Assembly: GCA_024680815.1 (NCBI GenBank)
Contig: JAILBQ010000073.1
Coordinates: forward strand, 1-64,000
Reading direction: 5' to 3'
Length of the DNA: 64,000 nucleotides
DNA from: Lachnospiraceae bacterium
GTDB taxonomy: Bacteria; Bacillota; Clostridia; Lachnospirales; Lachnospiraceae
Below, one piece after another: positions 19,813-28,601 of the stretch; position 1 is the first letter of the stretch, and every line of letters begins with the position of its first letter. Under the pieces are notes generated by a model. That model was not told the DNA's origin. It worked only from the letters and a program-made list of their open reading frames with translations, and ran no database searches. The translations under genes were made by a program, and so were the position numbers.

Positions 19813-21410
19813 TGTGCCGTCTCCTCGCTACCGGGAGCTTCCTGCCCCTCCGCTCCCGCAGCTTCTCCCTGCTCTGCCGTCTCACCTCCGGCTTCCTGTA
19901 CGCTCTCTCCGGCCCCGGCCGCCTGTTCGGCGGCTGCTGCCGCAAGCTGTTCCAAAAGCTGCTGCTGTAATTCTTCCTCCGTCGGCTCCGGGGGCGAAAC
20001 ATCTTCCTTCTTTTCACCGCCGTAGACCACAACAGGTTCTCCCTTATGAACAATTTCGAAGATTTTTTCAGCCTTTTTCAGGGGAAGATTAACACAGCCG
20101 TGGGAGCCGTTTGTGATATAAATCCTTCCTCCGAATTCCGATCTCCAGGTCGCGTCGTGGAGGCCTATATTTTTGTTGAAGGGCATCCAGTAGTTAACCG
20201 AAGAGGAATAGCCCTCTCCTACCAGCGTACCGTCCCTTTCCTTATAGGTTATGGCATAAGTCCCTTCCGGAGTGGAGTTTCCGTTAATCGCCTTACCCGA
20301 AACGCAGTCGGAATCCACCATAAGGCTCCCGTTCTGATAAACATAAACGTGCTGGTTATCCAGATCCACCTCCACATAGTCGGAACCGATATCACTGTCG
20401 CCGTGAACTGCGGCGGTTCCGAAGTATACCGGCTCAAAATTCCCGTCTTCGCCGGTTTCAAAGGCTTCCGTCAGTTTTTCAGTCGTGGATTTTCGATCCG
20501 TCCACCAGCCGTAATCCCCGCCGCTAACAGTAATCGTGCGTCCGTCATGGGTGTGAAACTGTCTTTTTAAACCGAAGGTATCGTGGGCCCTGGCAAGATG
20601 GTCGACAAAGGTCTTTATTTCTTCGGTATTTAAAGATACCGTGCTTCCGTCATAGGTTATCCAGTCCCGTATCGTTGTGCCGTCAAGGGTTTCCGAGTTG
20701 TCTCCGTAATCAAAATAAAAACTTAAGCCCACATAGCGGTTAAGCTTGTTCACGGTTTCGTTTAAGGCGGTATCGTCCTTTGTCACCGCGGCCGGTTTGT
20801 AACAGTCATTTTCATCCAGATCCACCGAAGAGGAAAGCTCTTTTATGGCGTTTCCGACCGTTGAAAAGGTTTTTCCGGGATCCGGCTCAGTACCGGGTTC
20901 TTCCGGTATCACCTCATATTTTGTGTCCACAAAATCATAGTAGGCGTCCACGCTCTGCCGGACATCTGACGGGTCAAAGAAAACCGAGTTCTCAAGGAAA
21001 GACTCCAGCTCCTCCTCTGAAAAATCCGAGAAGGAGGCTGCCTCAAAGGTGCTGTCCTTAAAATATCCCGAAGGCCATAAAAAGGCCTTCTGAGAGGATA
21101 AAAGCTGCTCCAGGGTTCCATCAAACACAGGTTGAAAGGAGATCGCCTCCGCTGGTATGGTTACCTCTTTTCCCCCGCGGCCCGTAACAAGGATTGAATA
21201 GCCGGACGCGGCTTCGCGGAGCTTTTCTTCCACCTCTTTCACGCTAAGCCCTGAGATGTCGTCTCCGTTTAAGGTTGTATTGGGGTAGAAATGCCGCAGA
21301 TAAAACAGTGAAGGGCAGAGATAGCCCAAAAAAATTGAGATTATCAGCACAGCCGGAATGATCTGCACCATCCGCCTTATTTGTCTTCTTCTGCTTCGTT
21401 TTGTGCTCAA
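19809..21410 (-). CDS. L,D-transpeptidase (YkuD) with peptidoglycan-binding-like repeats
   Basis: 533 aa; N-terminal TM, 'GLHDATWRSEFGG...NGSHGCVNLP' YkuD catalytic motif; Ala/Glu/Gln-rich tail. Confidence 0.93.
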   Translation of the reverse strand: MSTKRSRRRQIRRMVQIIPAVLIISIFLGYLCPSLFYLRHFYPNTTLNGDDISGLSVKEVEEKLREAASGYSILVTGRGGKEVTIPAEAISFQPVFDGTLEQLLSSQKAFLWPSGYFKDSTFEAASFSDFSEEELESFLENSVFFDPSDVRQSVDAYYDFVDTKYEVIPEEPGTEPDPGKTFSTVGNAIKELSSSVDLDENDCYKPAAVTKDDTALNETVNKLNRYVGLSFYFDYGDNSETLDGTTIRDWITYDGSTVSLNTEEIKTFVDHLARAHDTFGLKRQFHTHDGRTITVSGGDYGWWTDRKSTTEKLTEAFETGEDGNFEPVYFGTAAVHGDSDIGSDYVEVDLDNQHVYVYQNGSLMVDSDCVSGKAINGNSTPEGTYAITYKERDGTLVGEGYSSSVNYWMPFNKNIGLHDATWRSEFGGRIYITNGSHGCVNLPLKKAEKIFEIVHKGEPVVVYGGEKKEDVSPPEPTEEELQQQLLEQLAAAAAEQAAGAGESVQEAGGETAEQGEAAGAEGQEAPGSEETAQ

Positions 21411-21473
21411 AAGGCCCTGCCCCGTTTTAGGAATGACTACTACCGCAACACTTGATTATAGCATAAATTGTAA

Positions 21474-23051
21474 TTATTCGGACCCCCCTTTAAGCAGATA
21501 ATCGTATCTCCCCAGATTTATGTCCAGAATTGCCCTGAGTCTTTCTTTGTCCGTAAGCTTCCCCCTGGTGATAAGGCGGATTACATCATAATATTCGTGT
21601 AAGGCCGGATCTTTTATCTCGTTGTCACCGTTATTTACCGATTCCTGATAGCCCTCCGGCACCTCCCGCCGAAGGTGCCCCACCCTCCAGTTCGGATCAT
21701 ACACGGCCGGAAGCTTTGATAAGAACGGGTCTCCCAGACAATAGGTATCATTAAGATACAGATCCTGATTGTAGTAAACCAGAATCCCCGCCGCGTTTTC
21801 CAGTATTCCGCCGCTCATCCCCCGCTCCCTTAAATCATCGGGCGCATCGTAGTTCCAGGTATCCTCTATGCAGAGTCTTCCGGTTTTATACAGGGAAACC
21901 AGATTATTATAAAGCCCCGTAGTGGAGGAATAAAACTCCCGCTCATCGGAAATCGAGGAGGAATAGAAATGGCCATAGAGATACTGCTGCCCGATCATCT
22001 TAACAAAGGTCAGGGAATAGACCACGGAGCAGACGACAAGTACCGTAAGCACGGCGGAAAACTTCCCTTCTCTTCTGAGAGACTCATTTTCCTCGTTTTC
22101 CATGGCCAGAAAGGACAGGAGAGAAACAAAAAACGGAACCGTGAAATGCCGTCCCAGCATGAAATCCCCGCCAATCCGCAGAATGTATATGAAATACAGC
22201 AAAACTCCTGCCCCGACAAGGATGTTTCTGGCCTTTTTCGAAATAATCGAAAACAGGACAAACATCCCGGAAATAAGCAGAACGCCGAGATCATTAAGAA
22301 AGGTATAAATACAATAGAGCACACCCCTCTTAAGATAATCCAGATCGGAAATTCCGGTTCCCAGCTTGACATAGGCCGGATTCGGGAAAGGAAAGCCAAA
22401 ATAAAAGGTAGCAAAGGCCTCCCAGAGAATGAAGGGAAGAAGGCCGAGAAGTCCCAGAAGAATCATTTTGACAATCCCGACATTATCCCTTCTGAAGAGA
22501 TACGCCCAGACAATTACCGGAACAAACAGCAGTACGGAATCCATTCTGGCCATGGCCAGAGCGGAAAGAATCAGGGCGAGCCCCAGGAGGTGGCGCGCGC
22601 CGTACCATTCGTTTTTAAACAGAATCCGCAAAAACAGGGCGGAAAGAAAGAACAGAAGCGAGTTTTCCAGTCCGGAGGTGGTATAGCTCATAAAGGAAAC
22701 GCTCCCGCTCAGGGCGAGAAAAGCAACAATGATCTGTTTCTTCGTCCTGCAGAAGGAAAAAGCGAGAATCCCGTATGCAAGAGTGGAAAATATGGTACAG
22801 ACAGCTATGGAGGTAAAAAACATCTCCCGGGTCACAAAATACGCCCCGGCTATAATCAGCGTGAATAACGGGCAGGTGCTGGCCGTGGCGCGTTCGCCGA
22901 CATTATATACAAGACCCGCTCCTTCCGCCAGGTGCTTTGACATGACATAGCCGTGGTAGGCATCGTCCGACTGCCACCCGAGCAGCAGCACAAGAAACGC
23001 GAAAACAATGATGGTAAAAAGCCGCCAGCGGCCTGTATCAGTTTTAAGCAT
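21474..23051 (-). CDS. GT-C-like polytopic membrane protein
   Basis: ORF 21474..23192; MLKTDTGRW start chosen (about 23051), overlapping the end of the upstream GT2 gene; many TM segments, 'SDDAYHGYVMSKHLAEGAGLVYNVGERATASTCPLF'. Confidence 0.7.
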   Translation of the reverse strand: MLKTDTGRWRLFTIIVFAFLVLLLGWQSDDAYHGYVMSKHLAEGAGLVYNVGERATASTCPLFTLIIAGAYFVTREMFFTSIAVCTIFSTLAYGILAFSFCRTKKQIIVAFLALSGSVSFMSYTTSGLENSLLFFLSALFLRILFKNEWYGARHLLGLALILSALAMARMDSVLLFVPVIVWAYLFRRDNVGIVKMILLGLLGLLPFILWEAFATFYFGFPFPNPAYVKLGTGISDLDYLKRGVLYCIYTFLNDLGVLLISGMFVLFSIISKKARNILVGAGVLLYFIYILRIGGDFMLGRHFTVPFFVSLLSFLAMENEENESLRREGKFSAVLTVLVVCSVVYSLTFVKMIGQQYLYGHFYSSSISDEREFYSSTTGLYNNLVSLYKTGRLCIEDTWNYDAPDDLRERGMSGGILENAAGILVYYNQDLYLNDTYCLGDPFLSKLPAVYDPNWRVGHLRREVPEGYQESVNNGDNEIKDPALHEYYDVIRLITRGKLTDKERLRAILDINLGRYDYLLKGGSE

Positions 23052-23799
23052 TCTCCTTGTCGCTCCGAAGAATCTGCTCCCTTGAAAGGAAACGATTGTG
23101 CCATGCCGTCTTAAAATAATTGAAATTAGCCAGGAAGGTATTCTGGGAAGTTCCTTCGGTCCTGGCCTTCCAGCGGGCCGGCACCTCGGCAAACTTAACG
23201 CCGAGCCGCAAGGGCTTCAGCGCTGTTTCCAGGAAAAACGGATGCTTTAACTCCTCCCAGGCAATTGACTGCATCAGGTCTGTCGGAAAAATACGGTAGG
23301 CATATGTCAGATCCGATAAATATGTGAGATAGAATATCCCGATGGCACGCTCAAAAATCAGATTGCACACCAGCTTAATCTTGCTGTAGTTCTTAAAACC
23401 GCCTCCCTTTTTCCAGCGGGAGGCTGTAATAATCCGATCCGGATATTTTTTCGCGCCTTTAATGAAAATGCGGATCACATCGGGATCGGTTTCCAGATCG
23501 GTGGACATCATGACAACATGGCTTCCCTTTGCAAGGTCGATCCCTTCCCGCACGGCTCCCCCCACAAAAGGAAGAGTCTGGTCATGAATATAAATCGGAA
23601 CCGTTTTACTGTATTCCTCTACCAGCGCTTCGGCAACACCGCGGCATTCCGGCGTTGTTTTCCCGCAAAGGATAATAATGAATTCCGCAAGATCCTTTTT
23701 TTTGCAGGTATTCAATATCCGCTCCACGGTCTCCCGAAGCGAATAGGTTTCGTCCATCGCCGGCAGAAGTATTGTTACGTTTTCAAACTTCTTTGCCAT
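23044..23799 (-). CDS. GT2-family glycosyltransferase
   Basis: 251 aa; 'VTILLPAMDETYSLRETVERIL', 'VVMMSTDLETDPD'. Confidence 0.85.
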   Translation of the reverse strand: MAKKFENVTILLPAMDETYSLRETVERILNTCKKKDLAEFIIILCGKTTPECRGVAEALVEEYSKTVPIYIHDQTLPFVGGAVREGIDLAKGSHVVMMSTDLETDPDVIRIFIKGAKKYPDRIITASRWKKGGGFKNYSKIKLVCNLIFERAIGIFYLTYLSDLTYAYRIFPTDLMQSIAWEELKHPFFLETALKPLRLGVKFAEVPARWKARTEGTSQNTFLANFNYFKTAWHNRFLSREQILRSDKENA

Positions 23800-24740
23800 C
23801 AGATTCTTGACTCCCAGTCAGCAAAAACATCCTCCAGGGTCTTATACATGGAGTATTCCCGCTTGTAGCCCAGAGCTGTTATTTTGGAATTATCCCCGAG
23901 GAGAAGCGGCTCATCCGCAGGACGGAAAAGAGCCGGGTCGGAAAGTACCTTCGCATTCGTTCCCGAAATTTCCACCAGCATATCAAGAATTTCGCTTATT
24001 TTATACGCCTTATGATTACAGATATTATACGGCTCCGCAGTGTTTCCTTTTTCCAGAAGAAGCCGCATGGCCCTGACGCCGTCGCGGACATCAATAAAAT
24101 CCCGGGCGCTTTCCAGATTTCCCACATGAATTTCGGGCTCTATAACGCCTTTTTTTATAAGCGCCAGCTGTCTGGCAAAATTCTGAATCGCGGTTGCCGG
24201 AGGATGCCCGGTTCCCACATGTATAAACATACGGGGAAGATATATCTTCATCCCGTAATTCAGAGCATACTGCAGCCCCAGATTTTCCACTCCCGCCTTG
24301 GAAACGCCGTAAGGAGTATGGGGCTTTAAAAGCCGGTCCTCCACAAGGGGGCAGTCCGCTTCGGTGATATTGCCGTATTCCGCTGAAGAACAGGCCAGAA
24401 GAAGCTTCGCCTCCGGCGCGGCCACTCTTACCGCGTGAAGCACATTGAGCGTTCCCATGTAGTTCGTCTGGTGTGTAAGCTGTTCCAGCCTCCATGAATC
24501 TCCGTTAAAGGCCTGGGCCGCCATGTGAATGATGAGCTCCGGACGTTTTTCCCTGATAATCTCCTCCAGGGAGTCCCGCTCTAAAATATCCGTTCGGATA
24601 ATCGTTTTATCCTGCACCGCCGCCATACGGCTGGAGGCGGAATTTCTGGCAATTCCCCAGACCTCATGCCCCTCAGCGGCATAGCTTTGCATAAAATGGG
24701 AACCTACCATTCCGGTTCCGCCGATTACCAGTACCCGCAA
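23799..24740 (-). CDS. NAD-dependent epimerase/dehydratase (GDP-6-deoxy-mannose reductase / GMD-like SDR)
   Basis: 313 aa; GGTGMVGSH Rossmann, 'ACSSAEYG', 'TPYGVSKAGVE' YxxxK. Confidence 0.87.
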   Translation of the reverse strand: MRVLVIGGTGMVGSHFMQSYAAEGHEVWGIARNSASSRMAAVQDKTIIRTDILERDSLEEIIREKRPELIIHMAAQAFNGDSWRLEQLTHQTNYMGTLNVLHAVRVAAPEAKLLLACSSAEYGNITEADCPLVEDRLLKPHTPYGVSKAGVENLGLQYALNYGMKIYLPRMFIHVGTGHPPATAIQNFARQLALIKKGVIEPEIHVGNLESARDFIDVRDGVRAMRLLLEKGNTAEPYNICNHKAYKISEILDMLVEISGTNAKVLSDPALFRPADEPLLLGDNSKITALGYKREYSMYKTLEDVFADWESRI

Positions 24741-24776
24741 ATTTTTTCTCCTTACTGTTCAGATTTCTATTTTATG

Positions 24777-25970
24777 TCAACCGCATAGCCTCGCCGCCAG
24801 TTTCAGGGCTCTGTCCACCACAACATCGGAATTAAAATGCTGCCACTCGCCCCAGCGCCCGAGACCGTATATCCCGTGTTTTTCCGCTTCCTTTAATATA
24901 TACGCGATTTTTTCCTGCTTACCCACGGTATTCAAAGGATAGGCATATTCATTATGAAAGGCCGTCATACCTTTCTTTTCGCTGTACCGGGTTTCGTTGG
25001 TTTCAGTCCAATAGCCCCTCCCGCCCGGAACAAAGTTATGACGCAGAAGAATACGGTGATATTCCAACGCAGGGTCGGGGTAGTAAATCCAGTGAGCCGC
25101 ACTGTCCAGGTTTTCCGGATGATATTCCGTAACGACGGAGGTGTGTTTCAGAGCGGAAAGCGCGTCTTTAACCGTCTCCCCGGCCTTGCCTTTAAGCTTA
25201 AGAGCCGTCCATGGAACGGTTATGACTATCCGGTCCGCCTCAAATTCTCCGTTAACGCTGCGTTCTTCAAAATTTAATTCCCCGGCTTTCGTCCCGTACC
25301 GGATTTTATCTCCCAGGCTTTCCGCCATCCGCTTCCATAGCTCGCCATAGCCGTATTTCTTCGGATAGAAAAATCTTGCATGGGCAGGCTGCTTTCCGTA
25401 AGGCTTTCTGTTAAGGCAGCTTAACAGGGTTTCATCAAAGGAAACGTCAGGCAGCTTTTCCAGCCAGTAGGTTCCGAGACTGTCAAGCTCACTCCCGAAC
25501 ATTTTTCTGTTATAGGGCAGCATATAATCCTCGGCTATGCGCTTTCCCAGCTTCCAGTCAATCCAGTCGGTGAATTTCTCCGGCATCGGTGTGCCCAGAT
25601 TACAGCCCGCAACGGCAATGGCCTTCAGATATTCCACCTGCATATCCTGCGGAAGCTGCCAGATATTAGCTTCGATGGGAGAGCCGATAACATGGCCCTT
25701 CACTTCGATCCGGGAATCCCTTTCGTATTCGTCCCATTCTTCAAAAGGCAGATAGAAAAACAGGAATTCAAGAACCGTTCTGTTTCTGACGTCCAGAAAA
25801 TGGCCGCCGCCGGTATCGAAGGGGAAACCGTCCACCACGGCGCTCCTGCAAAGACCACCGGCCTCCTCTTCCTGCTCCAGCACCAGAAAGTCGTGCTGTC
25901 CCTTATTTTTCAATGCACAGGCAAAGGAAAGTCCCGCCGGCCCGGCACCCAGGATTAAATAGCGCATCAT
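24777..25970 (-). CDS. FAD-dependent UDP-galactopyranose-mutase / protoporphyrinogen-oxidase-like protein
   Basis: 397 aa; 'LILGAGPAGLSFACAL...EQEEEAGGLCRS', 'FDTGGGHFLD'. Confidence 0.8.
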   Translation of the reverse strand: MMRYLILGAGPAGLSFACALKNKGQHDFLVLEQEEEAGGLCRSAVVDGFPFDTGGGHFLDVRNRTVLEFLFFYLPFEEWDEYERDSRIEVKGHVIGSPIEANIWQLPQDMQVEYLKAIAVAGCNLGTPMPEKFTDWIDWKLGKRIAEDYMLPYNRKMFGSELDSLGTYWLEKLPDVSFDETLLSCLNRKPYGKQPAHARFFYPKKYGYGELWKRMAESLGDKIRYGTKAGELNFEERSVNGEFEADRIVITVPWTALKLKGKAGETVKDALSALKHTSVVTEYHPENLDSAAHWIYYPDPALEYHRILLRHNFVPGGRGYWTETNETRYSEKKGMTAFHNEYAYPLNTVGKQEKIAYILKEAEKHGIYGLGRWGEWQHFNSDVVVDRALKLAARLCG

Positions 25971-26053
25971 CCGTCCTTTCGGGAATTTAATTTCGTTAAT
26001 GAGTATAGCATTTTAACGACTTAAAATCCACCGGGTTATTTTTCCGGGAGCCG

Positions 26054-26602
26054 TCAGGCGCGGTATTGCGCAGGGGCGGTTTCATAGAGATCAGCACCGG
26101 TGGAATCTATTACTACAATACACGGAAAATCACGGACAGTAAGACGTCTTATGGCCTCTGTGCCGAGATCTTCATACGCGATGACCTCCGAGGAGAGGAT
26201 GCGTTCGGAAAGCAGGGCGCCTGCTCCTCCTACGGCGGCAAAGTATACCGCACCGTTTCTGACGATGGCCCCGTGTACCTCCGGCGAACGTTTTCCCTTG
26301 CCTATCATGGCTGAGAGTCCGAGATCCAGAAGCCTCGGAGTATAGCGGTCCATCCGGGAAGAAGTTGTGGGACCCGCCGAGCCTATGGGATGACCCGGAA
26401 CGGCCGGAGACGGCCCCATATAATAAACCGCCGAACCGGAAAGCTTAAAGGGCAGTTCCTCTCCGCGGTCCAGGGCTTCATCCATCCGTTTATGTGCCGC
26501 GTCTCTGGCGGAAAAAATCTCACCAGAAATCAGAACCCGGTCTCCGGCTTTCAGTTTCTTTAATGCTTCACGGGAAAAAGGAGCTGAAAGAGAAACCGTC
26601 AT
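26054..26602 (-). CDS. fumB: Fumarate hydratase, C-terminal/beta subunit
   Basis: 182 aa; 'GDRVLISGEIFSARDAAHKRM', 'GPSPAVPGHPIGSAGPTTSSRMDRY'. Confidence 0.93.
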   Translation of the reverse strand: MTVSLSAPFSREALKKLKAGDRVLISGEIFSARDAAHKRMDEALDRGEELPFKLSGSAVYYMGPSPAVPGHPIGSAGPTTSSRMDRYTPRLLDLGLSAMIGKGKRSPEVHGAIVRNGAVYFAAVGGAGALLSERILSSEVIAYEDLGTEAIRRLTVRDFPCIVVIDSTGADLYETAPAQYRA

Positions 26603-27570
26603 TTCCTGTCTTCCCCCTTCTTCTGATCTTCCGTCCGTTCCGAAATAATATAACGGGGACGGTGTTTGCTTTCAAGGTATATCTTTCCCACATATTGTCC
26701 GATGATGCTTAGGGAAAGGAGCTGTATTCCTCCGAGAAAGCAGATTATGCAGGTCATGGAGGTCCAGCCGGAAACCACGTGCCCGAGAAGAGCGCTGACA
26801 AGAGCATAGATAATTCCGACAAAGCTGAAAAATACAATGGTCAGCCCCACCTTCGCTATAAGATCAATGGGTTTTACGGAAAGACTCGTTATGCCGTCCA
26901 GGGCAAAAGCCACCATTTTTTTAATCGGATAATGGGACTCACCCGCCATTCTCTTTTCCCTGGCGTAGTAGACACAGGCTGAATGAAAGCCCACCAGCGG
27001 AAAAAGCCCCCTCAGAAACAGATTAACCTCTTCAAAATCCGCAAAGGCATCAAGGGCTCTGGCGCTGACAAGCCTGTAATCCGCGTGATTATAAATGCTC
27101 TCAACTCCCATGGCTTTCATAAGCCGGTAAAAACCCTGAGCGGTGCTTCGTTTGAAAAAGCTGTCGGTGTCCCGGTTGTTCCGGACGCCGTAAACAATTT
27201 CAGCGCCTTTTTCATACTCTTTAAGCATCTCGTCCATGGCGTTGATGTCGTCCTGTCCGTCACAGTCAATGGAAATTGTTATATCGCACCGGTCCTTCAT
27301 TTCCATGAGTCCCGCAAGAAGAGCGTTCTGATGCCCCCGGTTCCGGCTTAAGGAAAGCCCGAGGATATGTGAATTTTCTTCGGCATATCCTTTAATAAGC
27401 TCCCAGGTCCGGTCACGGCTGCCGTCATTAACAAAAACCACACGGCTTTCCGGCGCTATGCTTTCTTTTTCTATAAGTCCGGTAAGTTTTTTTAAAAAGA
27501 GAGGCTCCGTTACAGGAAGAACCTTTTCCTCGTTATAGCAGGGTATGATGATGTAGAGAATCGGTTTCAT
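26599..27570 (-). CDS. GT2-family polyprenyl-phosphate glycosyltransferase (GtrB/DPM-like, two C-terminal TM segments)
   Basis: 323 aa; 'IIIPCYNEEKVLP', 'SLSRNRGHQNALLAGL', 'SIDCDGQDD'. Confidence 0.9.
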   Translation of the reverse strand: MKPILYIIIPCYNEEKVLPVTEPLFLKKLTGLIEKESIAPESRVVFVNDGSRDRTWELIKGYAEENSHILGLSLSRNRGHQNALLAGLMEMKDRCDITISIDCDGQDDINAMDEMLKEYEKGAEIVYGVRNNRDTDSFFKRSTAQGFYRLMKAMGVESIYNHADYRLVSARALDAFADFEEVNLFLRGLFPLVGFHSACVYYAREKRMAGESHYPIKKMVAFALDGITSLSVKPIDLIAKVGLTIVFFSFVGIIYALVSALLGHVVSGWTSMTCIICFLGGIQLLSLSIIGQYVGKIYLESKHRPRYIISERTEDQKKGEDRK

Positions 27571-27645
27571 AAAGAATTGTTTTCCCCAAAGTTATACACA
27601 ATATGTTGATAAGTATTTACTATATATTGTATTATTATACAGATT

Positions 27646-28509
27646 TTAAAGCTCCAGCGCAGCATGGCGGTTCACGTGACAGCAGATATTGACTGCCAAC
27701 GGAAGTCCTGCAATATGTGTGGCAAAGGTGTTTATATTCACAGCCAGAGCGGTATTTCTGCCGCCCAGTCCACCGGGACCTATACCGGTTTTATTAATCT
27801 CGGTAAGAAGCTCCTCTTCCAGCGCCCGGATATGGGGCAGGGGCGAAGGCTCGGAAATATTGCGGGTAAGGGCAAGCTTCGCCATCAGAGCGCATTTCTC
27901 GAAATCACCGCCGATCCCCACCCCTATTACCATGGGAGGACAGGCGTTGGGGCCCGCGTCTTCCACAGCTTTTAATACCGCTTTTTTTATGCCTTCCACC
28001 CCTTCCGCGGGCTTGAGCATAAATATCCGGCTCATGTTTTCGCTGCCGAAGCCTTTGGGTGCAAGTGTCAGCCTGACCTTTTCCCCCGGAACGACGGAAT
28101 AATGGATGATTGCCGGTGTATTGTCTTTGGTGTTTTCCCTGATTAGAGGATCCCGAACCACGGATTTTCTTAAACAACCCTCTGTATATCCCAGACGTAC
28201 GCCTTCTTCAAGCGCTTCCTCTATGGAGCCTCCGGTAAAATGAACATCCTGCCCGATTTCCAGGAAGATCACCGCCATTCCGGTATCCTGACAGATCGGG
28301 ATTTTTTCGTTTTCAGCCACTTTCAGGTTTTCCTCAAGTTCCGCGAGGATGCTCCGGCCCACCTCGGACTCTTCCGTTTCCCGCGCCGCTTTAAGACCCG
28401 CGGTCATATCTTCGGAAAGCCGGAGATTTACCGAGATACAGAGCTCCCTTACTTTTTCCGTCAGAACTGAAACATTTATTTCCCGCACAGCCATATACCT
28501 CGTAATCAT
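27646..28509 (-). CDS. fumA: Fumarate hydratase, N-terminal/alpha subunit (Fe-S)
   Basis: 287 aa; 'IPICQDTGMAVIFLEIG', 'NACPPMVIGVGIGGDFEKCALMAK', 'GPGGLGG'. Confidence 0.94.
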   Translation of the reverse strand: MITRYMAVREINVSVLTEKVRELCISVNLRLSEDMTAGLKAARETEESEVGRSILAELEENLKVAENEKIPICQDTGMAVIFLEIGQDVHFTGGSIEEALEEGVRLGYTEGCLRKSVVRDPLIRENTKDNTPAIIHYSVVPGEKVRLTLAPKGFGSENMSRIFMLKPAEGVEGIKKAVLKAVEDAGPNACPPMVIGVGIGGDFEKCALMAKLALTRNISEPSPLPHIRALEEELLTEINKTGIGPGGLGGRNTALAVNINTFATHIAGLPLAVNICCHVNRHAALEL

Positions 28510-28601
28510 TATAACAAAAATAAATAGTATAACGACAGGATTTGTTCTATAATGTATAAGATTGATTTTAACACTTTTGGATTAATTCAGAAAGGAACCC
28601 T

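Noticed and set aside
21969-22868. 299-aa plus-strand ORF
   Set aside because: Antisense to the GT-C-like membrane protein; typical shadow ORF
28510-28601. T-box leader upstream of serS
   Set aside because: Only about 90 bp of intergenic DNA and no visible T-box sequence or antiterminator/terminator pair
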